From positions 51,753 through 115,752 of the forward strand of contig CAVPEB010000065.1 of NCBI GenBank assembly GCA_963702765.1: a stretch of 64,000 bases of DNA. Reading direction: 5' to 3'. Shown piece after piece: positions 43,945 through 53,142 of this stretch; position 1 is the stretch's first letter, and each line of letters starts with the position of its first letter. The position numbers and the translations under genes are program-made. The notes under the pieces are model-generated. The model saw only the letters and a list, made by a program, of their open reading frames with translations, was not told where the DNA came from and ran no database searches. This DNA comes from DATMNR01 sp963702765. GTDB taxonomy: Bacteria > Chloroflexota > Ktedonobacteria > Ktedonobacterales > Ktedonobacteraceae.

Positions 43945-44634
43945 TTATTGTGATTGTGGTAGCCACTGCTTCATCCCGTCCTCCAGTCCGATTTCCTGAC
44001 TTTTCAAATCCGATTGGCTGGTTGAGTCAAGTGTCTCGAAATAGAGCCGCTCATGCCCCTGGGCATCAATGATAAATATTATTGGATCATGCTCCAACAC
44101 CCCGTTTTGATCTACCTGAACATATACATTGTACATGCTGTAGACTGATTGGAGCTGTTGTGCTGAACCAGTGAGGAATTTCCACTGATGTAGCATGCCA
44201 TGGTCAATAGACCAGGCTTGCACTGTAGCTGTGCTGGTAGCAGTAGGATTGGCATTGACAGCAATCAACTGTATCTTATTGGAAGCAGAAGTTGCCAGTT
44301 GAGCCTTAGCATTAAACATGATAGTGGACGTCAGCGGGCACAGGGTCTTACACCTTGAGTCGATGAAAGCCAGAACTACCTCGTGACCTCGTAATGACGA
44401 AAGGGTGACAGGATGGCCAAACTGATCACTGAGAGTGAAGTCAGGCGCCAGGTGTCCCGCCATTGGAAAACCACCAAGGGGATAGTTCGCTGGATTCGTC
44501 GATTGAATTACTGTCTGATTGCGAGACATTGCATAAAGCCTGACCCCCCAAACTACTCCAGCCATAATCACGAGCGCTGAAGTGGCAACTAAGGCAGCAA
44601 GAGCCAGTTTCTGCATGCCTTCTGGACGCTGCAT
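43945..44634 (-). CDS. SCO family copper chaperone
   Basis: About 229 residues from ATG 44634, preceded by AAAGGA. One N-terminal transmembrane helix (about 13-35) anchors a thioredoxin-fold domain facing outward. The copper site is CKTLCP (the CxxxC motif) in AFIDSRCKTLCPLT and the later histidine in LEHDPIIFIID. SCO proteins deliver copper to the CuA centre of oxidase subunit II or reduce its cysteines. The gene sits 19 bases before the ctaA-ctaB gene start, inside the oxidase operon. Confidence 0.9.
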   Translation of the reverse strand: MQRPEGMQKLALAALVATSALVIMAGVVWGVRLYAMSRNQTVIQSTNPANYPLGGFPMAGHLAPDFTLSDQFGHPVTLSSLRGHEVVLAFIDSRCKTLCPLTSTIMFNAKAQLATSASNKIQLIAVNANPTATSTATVQAWSIDHGMLHQWKFLTGSAQQLQSVYSMYNVYVQVDQNGVLEHDPIIFIIDAQGHERLYFETLDSTSQSDLKSQEIGLEDGMKQWLPQSQ

Positions 44635-44700
44635 AGTCACTTCCTTTCTCCAGATACGCGTTTGCTTACGATCATGTATGACATCTGTCTTTTCTAGTGT

Positions 44701-45633
44701 TTATCGCTCAAGTATAGTTTTCGAACGCATAGTGATTTCCGTATCGTCTGACTGTGTTGCAAGCCACAGCATCCCAAGCACGCAAATAATGACAACAAAA
44801 GGAAAGTCCCCAACGGTCCACATAATTCCCGCTCCAAGTCGCTGATCTTGCAGTGCAGAGAAACCACCTGGTGCAGTAACCAGATGAGCATAGGGTGCAT
44901 ATAAAGGTGCTGGTGCAAATCCAAGTAGCACTGCTAGAGCCATATTTTGTGCAATAGCGATGCCCAGGTATACCACTCGTCCAAGGTATCCCAGACGCGG
45001 ACGGAGTGGAGGTGATGGAATCACCTGCGTCCAGAAAATGGCGCTCACCACAAGAAAAGTCAAATGCTCGCACCAATCGTGGATGATAGAATTTGTCAAA
45101 GCAAGGTCATAAAGCGCTGGCCAGTGCCAGGCCCACATTCCGATAATAAGGAGCCCGCATGAGACAACAGGTTGTCTCAGCCAATGTCCAAAGCGATGGA
45201 AAGGGCTTCCTGATTTCAGCATTGAAGACGCCCTGACAAGCCTTCGCGCCCAGCTTGGTAATCCCAGCCACAGCGGTAGAAGCGGTGCACCTGCCACAAG
45301 AAGTGGGGCTATCACAACCAGTAAGAGCAGATGCTGGATCATATGAACCCAGAAGAGTCGGCTAGATAGTATGTCCACCGGAGCAGAACTTGCCAAGAGC
45401 AACGCAAAGATGGCACCCAGGAAGTAGGTGCCCCGCCAGAACCAGCTACTCCATTGATATGCACCAACTTGAGAATTGTTAGTTACCGATCGAGTTTTGG
45501 TCCTGGCGGCCTTTGCCTGCTCTGCTTTGACAAGTACACGCCATCCGCGGAAGTACAGGACCTCGGTAACAAGACATCCAAGTAGCACAGCAGGTGGGAT
45601 TGGCCACCCACTTGCATCAACCCAGATGCTCAT
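44701..45633 (-). CDS. ctaG: Cytochrome c oxidase assembly protein CtaG (caa3-type)
   Basis: 310 residues with about seven membrane helices. The caa3_CtaG family segments FWVHMIQHLLLLVVIAPLLVAGAP, WLGLPSWARR, MWAWHWPALYDLALTN and HDWCEHLTFLVVSAIFWTQVI are present, with the histidines that may hold copper. The C-terminus (GAGIMWTVGDFPFVVIICVLGM) is typical. The Bacillus subtilis protein is required for active caa3 oxidase. It follows coxC and precedes the SCO gene in the operon. Confidence 0.88.
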   Translation of the reverse strand: MSIWVDASGWPIPPAVLLGCLVTEVLYFRGWRVLVKAEQAKAARTKTRSVTNNSQVGAYQWSSWFWRGTYFLGAIFALLLASSAPVDILSSRLFWVHMIQHLLLLVVIAPLLVAGAPLLPLWLGLPSWARRLVRASSMLKSGSPFHRFGHWLRQPVVSCGLLIIGMWAWHWPALYDLALTNSIIHDWCEHLTFLVVSAIFWTQVIPSPPLRPRLGYLGRVVYLGIAIAQNMALAVLLGFAPAPLYAPYAHLVTAPGGFSALQDQRLGAGIMWTVGDFPFVVIICVLGMLWLATQSDDTEITMRSKTILER

Positions 45634-45669
45634 CGCGACTCCTCCATCTAGCAGGCAGCTTACCTGACC

Positions 45670-46260
45670 CTATGTCAAATATGTGGCGAACAGCCACAGG
45701 AGAATGCTGGCGACCACAGTATAATACCACCACCAACCGCTTACTTCGACCACGAACTCATGTCCGGCCACTCTACCACGCAGGATGCGTCCAAAGAGGA
45801 GAATGCCTATAATGGCTGCCAGCCAGAGATGGACAGCGGTAAACCAGGTTATCAGGAAATGCACACTCTCATAGGCCTGGATAGGGACGCCATAACTCAA
45901 AGTCGCGCCAATCCAGGTCTCTCCCACCGCCGCTGCAAGCATGACGAGCAAAGACAGCAGGAAGAAAAGCGTCTGGCCCGTTTCCCCGGCCTTGCTTGCT
46001 TTGCGATCCCACAGGTAGAAGGCCAGACCGCTTAGCAACAAGCCGATCATGACCAGGAGTCCCGCCACGAAAGAGGGAGCATAATCGCCAGCGATCTTGT
46101 ACTGACCCTCTGTATTGAGAGCTTGCAGGTACTGAGCTCCAGCCATGATGGCGACGACGGATAGAGCATCTGCTATAATGAGCAGCAGAATACCTGAGCG
46201 AGCTCGCGCCACCTTAACATGCGGCTCCAGTTCGTATACATGCTCTACGGAAGTACTCAT
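45670..46260 (-). CDS. coxC: Heme-copper oxidase subunit III
   Basis: 196 residues with five hydrophobic helices: SGILLLIIADALSVVAIMAGA, SFVAGLLVMIGLLLSGLAFYLW, LFFLLSLLVMLAAAVGETWIGA, VHFLITWFTAVHLWLAAIIG and WWWYYTVVASILLWLFATYL. This is the length and helix count of short subunit III in Gram-positive-like and Chloroflexota oxidases. The VHFLITWFTAVHLW stretch replaces the usual HxxVH segment. Subunit III helps keep subunit I stable and channels oxygen. The GAGGAG site precedes the ATG at 46260, 80 bases after the coxA stop. Confidence 0.85.
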   Translation of the reverse strand: MSTSVEHVYELEPHVKVARARSGILLLIIADALSVVAIMAGAQYLQALNTEGQYKIAGDYAPSFVAGLLVMIGLLLSGLAFYLWDRKASKAGETGQTLFFLLSLLVMLAAAVGETWIGATLSYGVPIQAYESVHFLITWFTAVHLWLAAIIGILLFGRILRGRVAGHEFVVEVSGWWWYYTVVASILLWLFATYLT

Positions 46261-46340
46261 AAGATATATCTCCTCTATGCTGCTATTGGTTCTCTATCTG
46301 TGGTTGTACACCTTCGACACCACCTCCTGTTGCCGGTGTA

Positions 46341-48232
46341 CTATGCCTCTGCCGCAAGAACGGGCTCTCCATAATTATAGGGTAGAGACGTCACTACAGG
46401 CAGCTCTTCAAAATTCTCCAGCGGCACAGGTGTGGGAACAGCCCACTCCAGTGTCTTGCCTCCCCACTCATTGGCCTCGGCAGCCTCGCCACGCGCTAAC
46501 GTGTAAATCACGTTGTAGATGGCAACAAACACTGAAACTGCGATCAGGATGGTAAAGAGGCTGGCGACTGTATTGGCGGTGACAAACGGGGGCGCAATAT
46601 TCGCAGACCAGCGCGGTTCACCTTGCAGACCGGCGATGAACAGGGACAGGAATGTTCCCAGAAAGCCGATTTCAAACAACCAGAAATGGAGCGAGCTCAA
46701 GCATTGGGTTGAGGCGTTTCCCCACCATTTTAGGGAACCAGTAGTAGAAACTCGCAAAAAATCCGAAGACTCCGGCTCCGACAAGTGTGAAATGAAAGTG
46801 CGCAGTGACGAACATACCACCGTGTAAAAGCTCATCAGTAGGCAGGTCAGCAAGATAGATGCCCGTAATTCCACCGATGACGAAGTTGACCATCACGCCG
46901 AAAACAAACAGCACCGGGACCGTGATCCAAATTTTCCCTCGCCAGAACGTTCCCACGAGCGCCAGGAAGAAAATGCCAGTGGGAATCGAGATAAGTTCCG
47001 TATCGAGCATGAAGGGGATGTTCAGTGCATCTGACGAACCACTTGTATAGAGGTGATGCCCCCAGACGATCACGCTCAGAATACTGATACCAAGCATGCT
47101 GCCAAGCATCAGCCGGTAGCCAAACAACGGTTTGCGGGCGAAAACTACGGCTACCTCAGCCGCTACTGCTAATGACGGCAGCACAATCACGTACACCTCG
47201 GGATGCCCAAAAAACCAGAACAGGTGTTGATACATCCAGTTACTTCCGCCGGAAGCGGCAAGAAAAAAGGAGGTTTGGAAAACCCTGTCCAACACGACCA
47301 TTGTCTGAGCCGTAAGGAAAAAGGGGAATGCCATCAAACTCAGAGCGACCGAAAGAAGCACCCCCCACACGGTTACCGGGAGTCGTCCCCAGGTCATACC
47401 TCTTGTGCGCATGATAAGTACCGTCGTCATAATGTTCATGGCCGCGATAGTTGTCGATACGGCAAAAACGAGAATGAAGAAATTGTACGATAACTGGCCT
47501 GGGGTTAACCCCTGAACGGCAAGAGGTGCGTAACCAGTCCATCCTGTCTGGAATCCACCAAGGAACAATGTGGAAAGGATGATAGGAATATCGACAAAAA
47601 GCAGCCAGTAGCTCAGCGCGTTAAGCCGGGGAAAGGCCATGTCACGCGCACCTATCATGATGGGCACCACGAAGTTGCCGACAGGGCCTAGCAACCATGA
47701 TGATGGTGGCCACAATCATAATAATGCCATGCATGCCCACAATGGTATTGTACGTGGTGGGGTTGAAGAAGATCGCCCCGGGTCTTGATTGCTCCAGTCG
47801 AATTGAGAAGGCTCCCAACGAGCCGACAAAAAAGAGAGCAAGCGTTGTTGCCAGGTATTGCAGGCCGACGACCTTGTGGTCGGTGGTATAGCGGAAGTAG
47901 CGCCAGAGGCCCTGACCTTTTCCTGCCATGTGCATTTCTTCAGCAGGTGTCGGTTCGTGACGACTAAATCCCCACTCAAAAATGCCGTTGAAAGCCCCGA
48001 CGCCTATCATGAAGAAGATCACCCAGCCAATGAAGACGGACGCGGTGACTGCATCGTCGTTAGGGACCATGTCGGGACTGTACGCAGTCGTAATCTTGTT
48101 TATCAGCACGCCTGCAATAACAGCGCCTATCACGCCTAAAATGATTCCAGAAACCACGCTTGGGAAAAGGTTGCTGATCAGACTTGGGCGCTTGTCTACG
48201 GTAACGGCTGTGCTTTCAGTAGTACTGCTCAT
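46341..48232 (-). CDS. coxA: Cytochrome c oxidase subunit I, frame broken twice
   Basis: The joined protein is about 630 residues. It starts with an extra N-terminal hairpin (ISNLFPSVVSGIILGVIGAV and ASVFIGWVIFFMIGVGAF). In the core: MHGIIMIVATIIM (helix-II histidine), HLFWFFGHPEVYVIVLP (CuB histidine and Tyr cross-link), WGHHLYTSG (CuB His-His), FHFTLVGAGVFG (heme histidines) and WFPKMVGKRLNP. Its HPEVY motif places it in the A-type oxidases. Frame changes occur near 47700-47715 (ATIIM to LLGPVGN) and near 46688-46700 (KRLNPML to SSLHFWLFEIGFLG); each is explained by one extra base. ATG 48232 overlaps the coxB stop as ATGA. Proton-pumping oxygen reduction is expected if the frame is intact. 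Confidence 0.85.
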
Positions 48233-49014
48233 ACATGTCCTCCTTGGCTTACTATCCAGGCATTGAACTCAGTAGCACTCACCACTTTCACCGATTGCCA
48301 CATATAAGAGTGAAAAAGTCCACACATTTCCACGCACCGCACTGCATACGATCCGGTCTGCGTGGGGGTGACATTTGATGTTGCGGTCACATATCCCGGG
48401 TTCGCATCGACTCGTACTCCAAAGGAGAGGATCGAAAAGCCGTGCAGCACATCTTTGGAGGTGACGAAGAACTGCACTGGGCAATTCACCGGTAGTTCAA
48501 TGACCTGCGCACCCTGACTTGTCGCACCATACTGCGGGTAGTCAAACGTCCACTGCCATTGCTGTGCAGTAACATTTACGACCACAGTGTTATTGAACGA
48601 GGCTGCCGTGGTTTCCTGATAATAGAAAAAAGCCCCCCAGATGAATAAAAACAGGCAGAGGGCGGAAGTGATGCCTAACCACCCAATTTGGAGTGCGGGC
48701 CTTGGTCGTAAGGGAGGACCATCTTCTTCGGGTCTGTCCTTGACCCTGAAAAAGAGCAGACTGTAGGCAAGAAAGACAAAGACAAACATAGCTACAGGTA
48801 CAGCCAGGACGGTCAGCATGTTAAACGTGAGGATTTGAGAGCTGCCTAGATCGCTTGCTGTCTGTGGAACAATGAATGGAGACACGAGCAGCCAGATCAC
48901 AATCCCAATCACAGAGACTACTATCCAGATGATGAAGACGCGACGCAGATGGTGCGGCTCCGCTGGTGTTGGAGAAGCACTGGGAGTGCTTCCCTCAATG
49001 TTGGCGTCAGACAT
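48229..49014 (-). CDS. coxB: Cytochrome c oxidase subunit II (CuA)
   Basis: 261 residues. Two helices (about 26-48 and 64-88, with a further hydrophobic segment near 108-130) precede the periplasmic-side cupredoxin domain. CuA ligands are visible: VLHGFSI (His), then CVEMCGLFHSYM, whose two cysteines, histidine and methionine with the upstream His form the binuclear centre. WQWTFDYP is the electron-entry aromatic region. No cytochrome c domain is attached, so the electron donor must be a separate protein, and the upstream cupredoxin is a candidate. The gene overlaps coxA by 4 bases and lies 10 bases after the cupredoxin gene stop. Confidence 0.92.
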   Translation of the reverse strand: MSDANIEGSTPSASPTPAEPHHLRRVFIIWIVVSVIGIVIWLLVSPFIVPQTASDLGSSQILTFNMLTVLAVPVAMFVFVFLAYSLLFFRVKDRPEEDGPPLRPRPALQIGWLGITSALCLFLFIWGAFFYYQETTAASFNNTVVVNVTAQQWQWTFDYPQYGATSQGAQVIELPVNCPVQFFVTSKDVLHGFSILSFGVRVDANPGYVTATSNVTPTQTGSYAVRCVEMCGLFHSYMWQSVKVVSATEFNAWIVSQGGHV

Positions 49015-49024
49015 GTTGCTCCCC

Positions 49025-49780
49025 CTAATAATTTGTTACAGTAATCATTCCGGCCATAAATCCAGTTGTAGCCATCGGCCCGCTAAAGCCAAAAGGAGTT
49101 TCGCGATCGTTACCACAGGGGACATAGCAGTGCCAGATGTACGAGTGGCCTGCGGGACCTGTGCGAAACTGAAACTGGATAACGTTGGGTGTCGGGTAAG
49201 GGTTGCCGTTAACAGTCACGTTGTTAGGGGCATTGTCCGCTACACCAAGAAGCGGAACACTGACAAAGATGGGATTTGTTTCATCTGGTGTTGATTGAAT
49301 GGTAAATGTGTGGGCAATATCATCCGGGTTGATCTGACTCATTGGCTTATTATTGTACATTGCGACGCCCCCCACGGTTCCCTGCACTTTCTGGAAGAAA
49401 TCGTTGTACAACCCCGATGCACTATCGTATTGCTTAATCACAACTGTGACAACGCTGTTGGCAGGTAATTCCCAGGTAGTACTTGGGCAATAGGTCACCC
49501 AAGTAATTTGCGGGTTGGGCGCGTCGGGGTGACATACCAAACTGTCGGGGAACGTTGAGAGATTGAGTGTCGCGCTGTTTGAACCTGTTTTGGTCGCTTG
49601 CAATGTTGCAGGATTGTAGCCAAGGCCCTGTGCTGATGCAAGACCCACCCAGACAGCGAGCAGGACGCCAAAACCTACAATGATCGAAACTACAATGCCA
49701 ATAAAAAAACCTGTTGAATGCCGTTTCAATGCAGTCCTCCTTAGTCTATGGTTTTTATTTGAAAACCTAAGGTTGCTCAT
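49025..49780 (-). CDS. Cupredoxin-like secreted protein, candidate electron donor of the oxidase
   Basis: 251 residues. A signal anchor or peptide (FIGIVVSIIVGFGVLLAVWVGLASAQG) leads to an extracytoplasmic beta-rich domain. Candidate type 1 copper ligands are the His in AHTFTI, the C and H in HSYIWHCYVPCG, and a Met near the C-terminal (MATTGFMAGM). The order H ... C ... H ... M resembles blue copper proteins such as nitrosocyanin or sulfocyanin but is not certain. It is the first gene of the oxidase operon, which makes it a plausible donor to the CuA centre or a copper-delivery protein. The ATG at 49780 has a weak site. Confidence 0.62.
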   Translation of the reverse strand: MSNLRFSNKNHRLRRTALKRHSTGFFIGIVVSIIVGFGVLLAVWVGLASAQGLGYNPATLQATKTGSNSATLNLSTFPDSLVCHPDAPNPQITWVTYCPSTTWELPANSVVTVVIKQYDSASGLYNDFFQKVQGTVGGVAMYNNKPMSQINPDDIAHTFTIQSTPDETNPIFVSVPLLGVADNAPNNVTVNGNPYPTPNVIQFQFRTGPAGHSYIWHCYVPCGNDRETPFGFSGPMATTGFMAGMITVTNY

Positions 49781-50461
49781 ATCCTTAAATGAGGCTAACG
49801 AGTATTGCTACATGCATTGTACCAGTGGGATGTTATGTTATTATTGACATAATAATATTAACATACACTGTACGGAGAAACTCTTCAACTTGCTGAAAGA
49901 TGCGGCTCGATTGAAAATATGCGACTCAAATGATAACAAGAAAATACAAGCAAGTGCGGTGTAGAAGAGATCTCACTTTCTTCAGCAATGAACATGCTTC
50001 AAGTATATCATAAAAAGATTGAAATTTGAAGCATTTGATATTATAACTTTCATATGATGTAAAAAGTAACAAACGTGCAAGATCCTTGCAAATACAGGGA
50101 TAACCCGAACTTTTTACATAAAAAGTTATAGTCATTTGGGAAAGGTGAAATATATTTAGTCAGATAATTCTATAAAAGATAACAATTGGGCCAAATATCT
50201 CGACTATTATGCATAAATTAAGCATAACATAAAGAAAAAACATGCAAGCTAACGCTAATATCACAATCTCGTCACAAATTACGTTTTTTCACATGTACGT
50301 AATAATACCTGGTAGATTTTCCCCTTATGGACAAAGCAGATTTGTCGCAAAGATTGTGATACAATACCGACACTAGATAGCGTAATGTTACGCGAGGAAA
50401 AAGTTATTTCTTTCTGTCGATATCAGGTAGTCTACAGTAAAGGACAGCAAACGAAGACATT
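49781..50461. other. AT-rich divergent intergenic region with hairpins
   Basis: About 680 bases between the oxidase operon and a small zinc-ribbon protein gene. It contains a hairpin with arms ATGCTTCAA (49994-50002) and TTGAAGCAT (50026-50034), and another of eight pairs around 50108-50127 (AACTTTTT with AAAAAGTT). No convincing promoter or small gene was found; no RNA family recognised. It is large enough to hold regulatory RNA or operators for both flanking units. Confidence 0.4.
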
Positions 50462-50875
50462 ATGCTACCAGGAAATGATGAAACTGAAACTACTATACAA
50501 GAAACAGGACAGTTTGGACGTTGGCTGAGACCTTCTCGCTGCTCAATCTGTAAGCATTTCATCTTATTTTATCCCATTTCACTTAAAGAGCCGATTGATG
50601 CCCCTGAACCGCGCCATGAATGGACTCTTTGTAAAGCTTGTCATGAAGCACTGCTTGTGGAAATACGCCGATCAGTCATACACTCTGCAATACGACTACG
50701 TATCGCTATAGGCCTCGTGGCAGCAGAACGTTCACCCAATGCATATCCAGTGCATGCTAAAACTCGCGAACAGCAAGAATTTGAGCGGGAATTCGCGTGG
50801 TTTGTGTGGGCAATCGTTCTCTTTGGCATCTTACACGTGTTCATATTTGCCATTCTATTAGCGCTACCAAGATAA
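50462..50875 (+). CDS. Small zinc-ribbon protein with a C-terminal membrane helix
   Basis: 137 residues. Two CxxC pairs (CSICKHF near residue 27-30 and LCKACHEA near 57-60) probably bind a zinc ion. A basic helix follows, and the C-terminal 30 residues form one transmembrane helix (FVWAIVLFGILHVFIFAILLAL). Tail anchoring places the zinc domain in the cytoplasm. The function is unknown; similar small ribbon-plus-helix proteins are common in Ktedonobacteria. It lies between the oxidase operon and prk and is convergent with prk. Confidence 0.55.
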   Translation: MLPGNDETETTIQETGQFGRWLRPSRCSICKHFILFYPISLKEPIDAPEPRHEWTLCKACHEALLVEIRRSVIHSAIRLRIAIGLVAAERSPNAYPVHAKTREQQEFEREFAWFVWAIVLFGILHVFIFAILLALPR

Positions 50876-50931
50876 GACCGTTGTCTGTCCATGCTATTCT
50901 TTTTCAATCCCATCACATGCAGGGTGATCCA

Positions 50932-51879
50932 TCATACTTCGATCTCTTCTCGCTGTTTTGCACGGAGCAGGTGATATACAAGGAGCAACTGGGTCAATGC
51001 TAGCGGATGACTATGCCGAACCTGAGGATCGGAATATTGACCGAGATCAGCCAGCGGGGCGGCTCCATATGCGTCCAGGTGGTCAAGGATGCACCGCTCG
51101 AGTGCGGCAGCAGGCTCGTCAGGAATAGCACCATCTATTTCCAGATACTCTACAGCACGCCCACCTTCACGGCCTAAAGTCGCTCGCACGCAGCCTGACT
51201 TGTCTTCGGCAATGACCTCGCTCAAATCGGGATGGGGCAGTGTGCCATACAAGGTCAGGTGCACATTGAGATGCGCGTCATCACCCTGCTCAACTTGGGA
51301 TGTTGCTCCAGGGTAGAAAGATACCACGACGTCTGCATAATACTGCTGTGGCCGGATATAGGACTCAGAATCCGGTTCGCGAATGTCTAGTTGGTGCAGG
51401 ACTTCTGCCTCCGAATATCCACGCTGCGTTGTGTCACGCCGGATCTTCCAGCGACGTCTCAACTCCTCAGGCGGATTGAGAAAGACGCGCACACTATAAG
51501 CGCTGCGCATCTCCTGCCAGTACATGCCAAGCAACCCTTCCACAATCAGAAAAGGCTTGGGAACGATATATTGTGGTGGTCCAAAATCGCCTCGTTTGTG
51601 GTCGTAGTGTGGTTTAAGGATTGGTTCGCCGGCACGCAGCAATTGTAAGTGCTGTGCCATCACATCAAGATAGTTGCATTCAGGATTCAGAGGTGTGATG
51701 CCCAATTCCTGACGTTGCTTCCGATTATAGCGATGATAGTCGTCAGTACAGAGCACCGAGACACGCTCAGGACCCAGAATCTTGACAATACCTCGACTCA
51801 ATGTCGTCTTGCCTGCAGCACTATCTCCTACTATCCCCAGGATGATAGGACGCACGTTTATTCCAGATATTACAGCCAT
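50932..51879 (-). CDS. prkB: Phosphoribulokinase
   Basis: 315 residues from ATG 51879; the upstream TTG 51891 abuts the AAGGAGG site and is less likely. The P-loop is GDSAAGKTT at residues 18-26, with CTDDYHRYNRKQR and the catalytic-region GMYWQEMRSAYSV. EPILKPHYDHKRG and FLNPPEELRRRWKIRRD are the family core. It phosphorylates ribulose 5-phosphate to RuBP, the CO2 acceptor of RuBisCO. The short, octameric-type proteobacterial and cyanobacterial length distinction suggests a longer class II kind at about 315. It is divergent from the LysR gene at 52154 and is the CBB-specific partner of cbbL and cbbS. Confidence 0.93.
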   Translation of the reverse strand: MAVISGINVRPIILGIVGDSAAGKTTLSRGIVKILGPERVSVLCTDDYHRYNRKQRQELGITPLNPECNYLDVMAQHLQLLRAGEPILKPHYDHKRGDFGPPQYIVPKPFLIVEGLLGMYWQEMRSAYSVRVFLNPPEELRRRWKIRRDTTQRGYSEAEVLHQLDIREPDSESYIRPQQYYADVVVSFYPGATSQVEQGDDAHLNVHLTLYGTLPHPDLSEVIAEDKSGCVRATLGREGGRAVEYLEIDGAIPDEPAAALERCILDHLDAYGAAPLADLGQYSDPQVRHSHPLALTQLLLVYHLLRAKQREEIEV

Positions 51880-52122
51880 ATCGTTCTCCAACCTCCTTGC
51901 GCCGTGTGTCTTTGATCGATCACCCGGTGCAATAGTCTCTTAACTCTGTACAAGGACCAGACTAACCTCCCACTTGTTCGAGTATGTGATAGTCATTTTA
52001 TCTCCTATGAATAATTGAGGAGACAAGCGCTACAATTAGCTCGCCAAAAACCGATCAGACTTTTCTAATCTCCGCTATGATAGAATGATACGAGGGACAA
52101 TCTATTAGAGCAAGACCTAATT

Positions 52123-52141
52123 ATCTATATGTTACATAGAT
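52123..52141. promoter_or_regulatory. Candidate LysR-type operator between prk and lysR
   Basis: Inverted repeat with six-base arms ATCTAT (52123-52128) and ATAGAT (52136-52141) around seven bases. The T-N11-A geometry is that of LysR-type binding boxes. It lies just ahead of the LysR start (52154) in the divergent region with prk, so it may mediate autoregulation and prk control. Confidence 0.5.
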
Positions 52142-52153
52142 TGGACGTTATAT

Positions 52154-53077
52154 ATGAGGTTGCCAAGGCTTGATAATCTCACCATCCGTCAACTGCGGGT
52201 CTTCTGTACTGTTGCGCGACTCCTGAGCTACACTCGTGCAGCAGAGGAACTTGGCTGCAGACAACCTACAGCTTCAGCAATGGTGGCGGAGTTAGAACGA
52301 GCAACACAGTTGACCTTGTTTGAGCAGCGGGGTAAGCATCTCAAGCTGACCGATGAAGGGTGCGAACTGTATGCACATGCACAAAACGTTGTCTCGTCCG
52401 CAGACGAAGCATGGTGGGCAATGGAAGAGCGACGAGGTAACATGGCAACGGTGAGTAGACCCCTTCGCGTTGCTGCTGATACTACTGTGGGAACCTACGT
52501 CCTACCCCATTTGTTAGGCACTTTTCATCTACGATATCCCAACTTAGCACTTCAGCTCAATGTAGCTAACCGTGCTTCCGTTCGAGCCGCTTTGCTGTCT
52601 GGAGAAGTAGATCTGGTCATTGCAGGCCGACCTCCAGAAGTCGAGGGTCTGTTGTCTGAGCCTTTTCTGGCAAATCCATTAGTAGTTGTTGCCTCACCTG
52701 AGCATGTTCTGGTTGGACAAAGTCAGGTTACCCTGGCTCGCTTAGCCGAAGAAGTCTTCTTACAGCGAGAGGAGGGATCAGGGACACGAGCCGCAGTTGA
52801 AGAAGTATTTGAGATCGCGGGGATGCCACTAAAAGTTGGTATGGTACTTGGGCATGTTGAAGCTATCAAACATGCCGTGGCGGCTGGATTGGGAGTGAGT
52901 GTTCTCTCAGCACTAGCCGTTAAGCGTGAAGTACAGTATGGTACCCTGGCGATATTGAATGTGGAGTTGTTTCCGATCCAACGTCGATGGTATATCGCGC
53001 GACTTGCTGAGCGTCCTCTGACTGCTAATGTCGATGCGTTCATTCAATTTCTACACGAGTATCGACAACAAAGCTAA
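52154..53077 (+). CDS. LysR-type regulator, divergent from prk
   Basis: 307 residues. The N-terminal winged helix is DNLTIRQLRVFCTVARLLSYTRAAEELGCRQPTASAMVAELE, and a LysR substrate domain follows (RVAADTTVGTYVLPHLLGTF, GVDLVIAGRPPEVEGL-like strands, GLGVSVLSALAVKRE). It is divergent from prk, with a LysR-like operator in between, so it likely controls prk, perhaps sensing an intermediate such as RuBP, PGA or NADPH as CbbR proteins do. It converges on a second LysR gene; the two share about half their helix-turn-helix residues. Which of them is the functional CbbR cannot be decided from the sequence. Confidence 0.88.
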   Translation: MRLPRLDNLTIRQLRVFCTVARLLSYTRAAEELGCRQPTASAMVAELERATQLTLFEQRGKHLKLTDEGCELYAHAQNVVSSADEAWWAMEERRGNMATVSRPLRVAADTTVGTYVLPHLLGTFHLRYPNLALQLNVANRASVRAALLSGEVDLVIAGRPPEVEGLLSEPFLANPLVVVASPEHVLVGQSQVTLARLAEEVFLQREEGSGTRAAVEEVFEIAGMPLKVGMVLGHVEAIKHAVAAGLGVSVLSALAVKREVQYGTLAILNVELFPIQRRWYIARLAERPLTANVDAFIQFLHEYRQQS

Positions 53078-53142
53078 ACAAGTCTCATCGCCAATAATGC
53101 TGGTAGGTTGAAATCCTGGTCCGATGGCTAGGGAAAATTAGT

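Noticed and set aside
46688..47715. Programmed frameshifting in coxA
   Set aside because: No slippery heptamer or stimulatory stop lies at either site; two shifts in one oxidase gene make a biological cause improbable.
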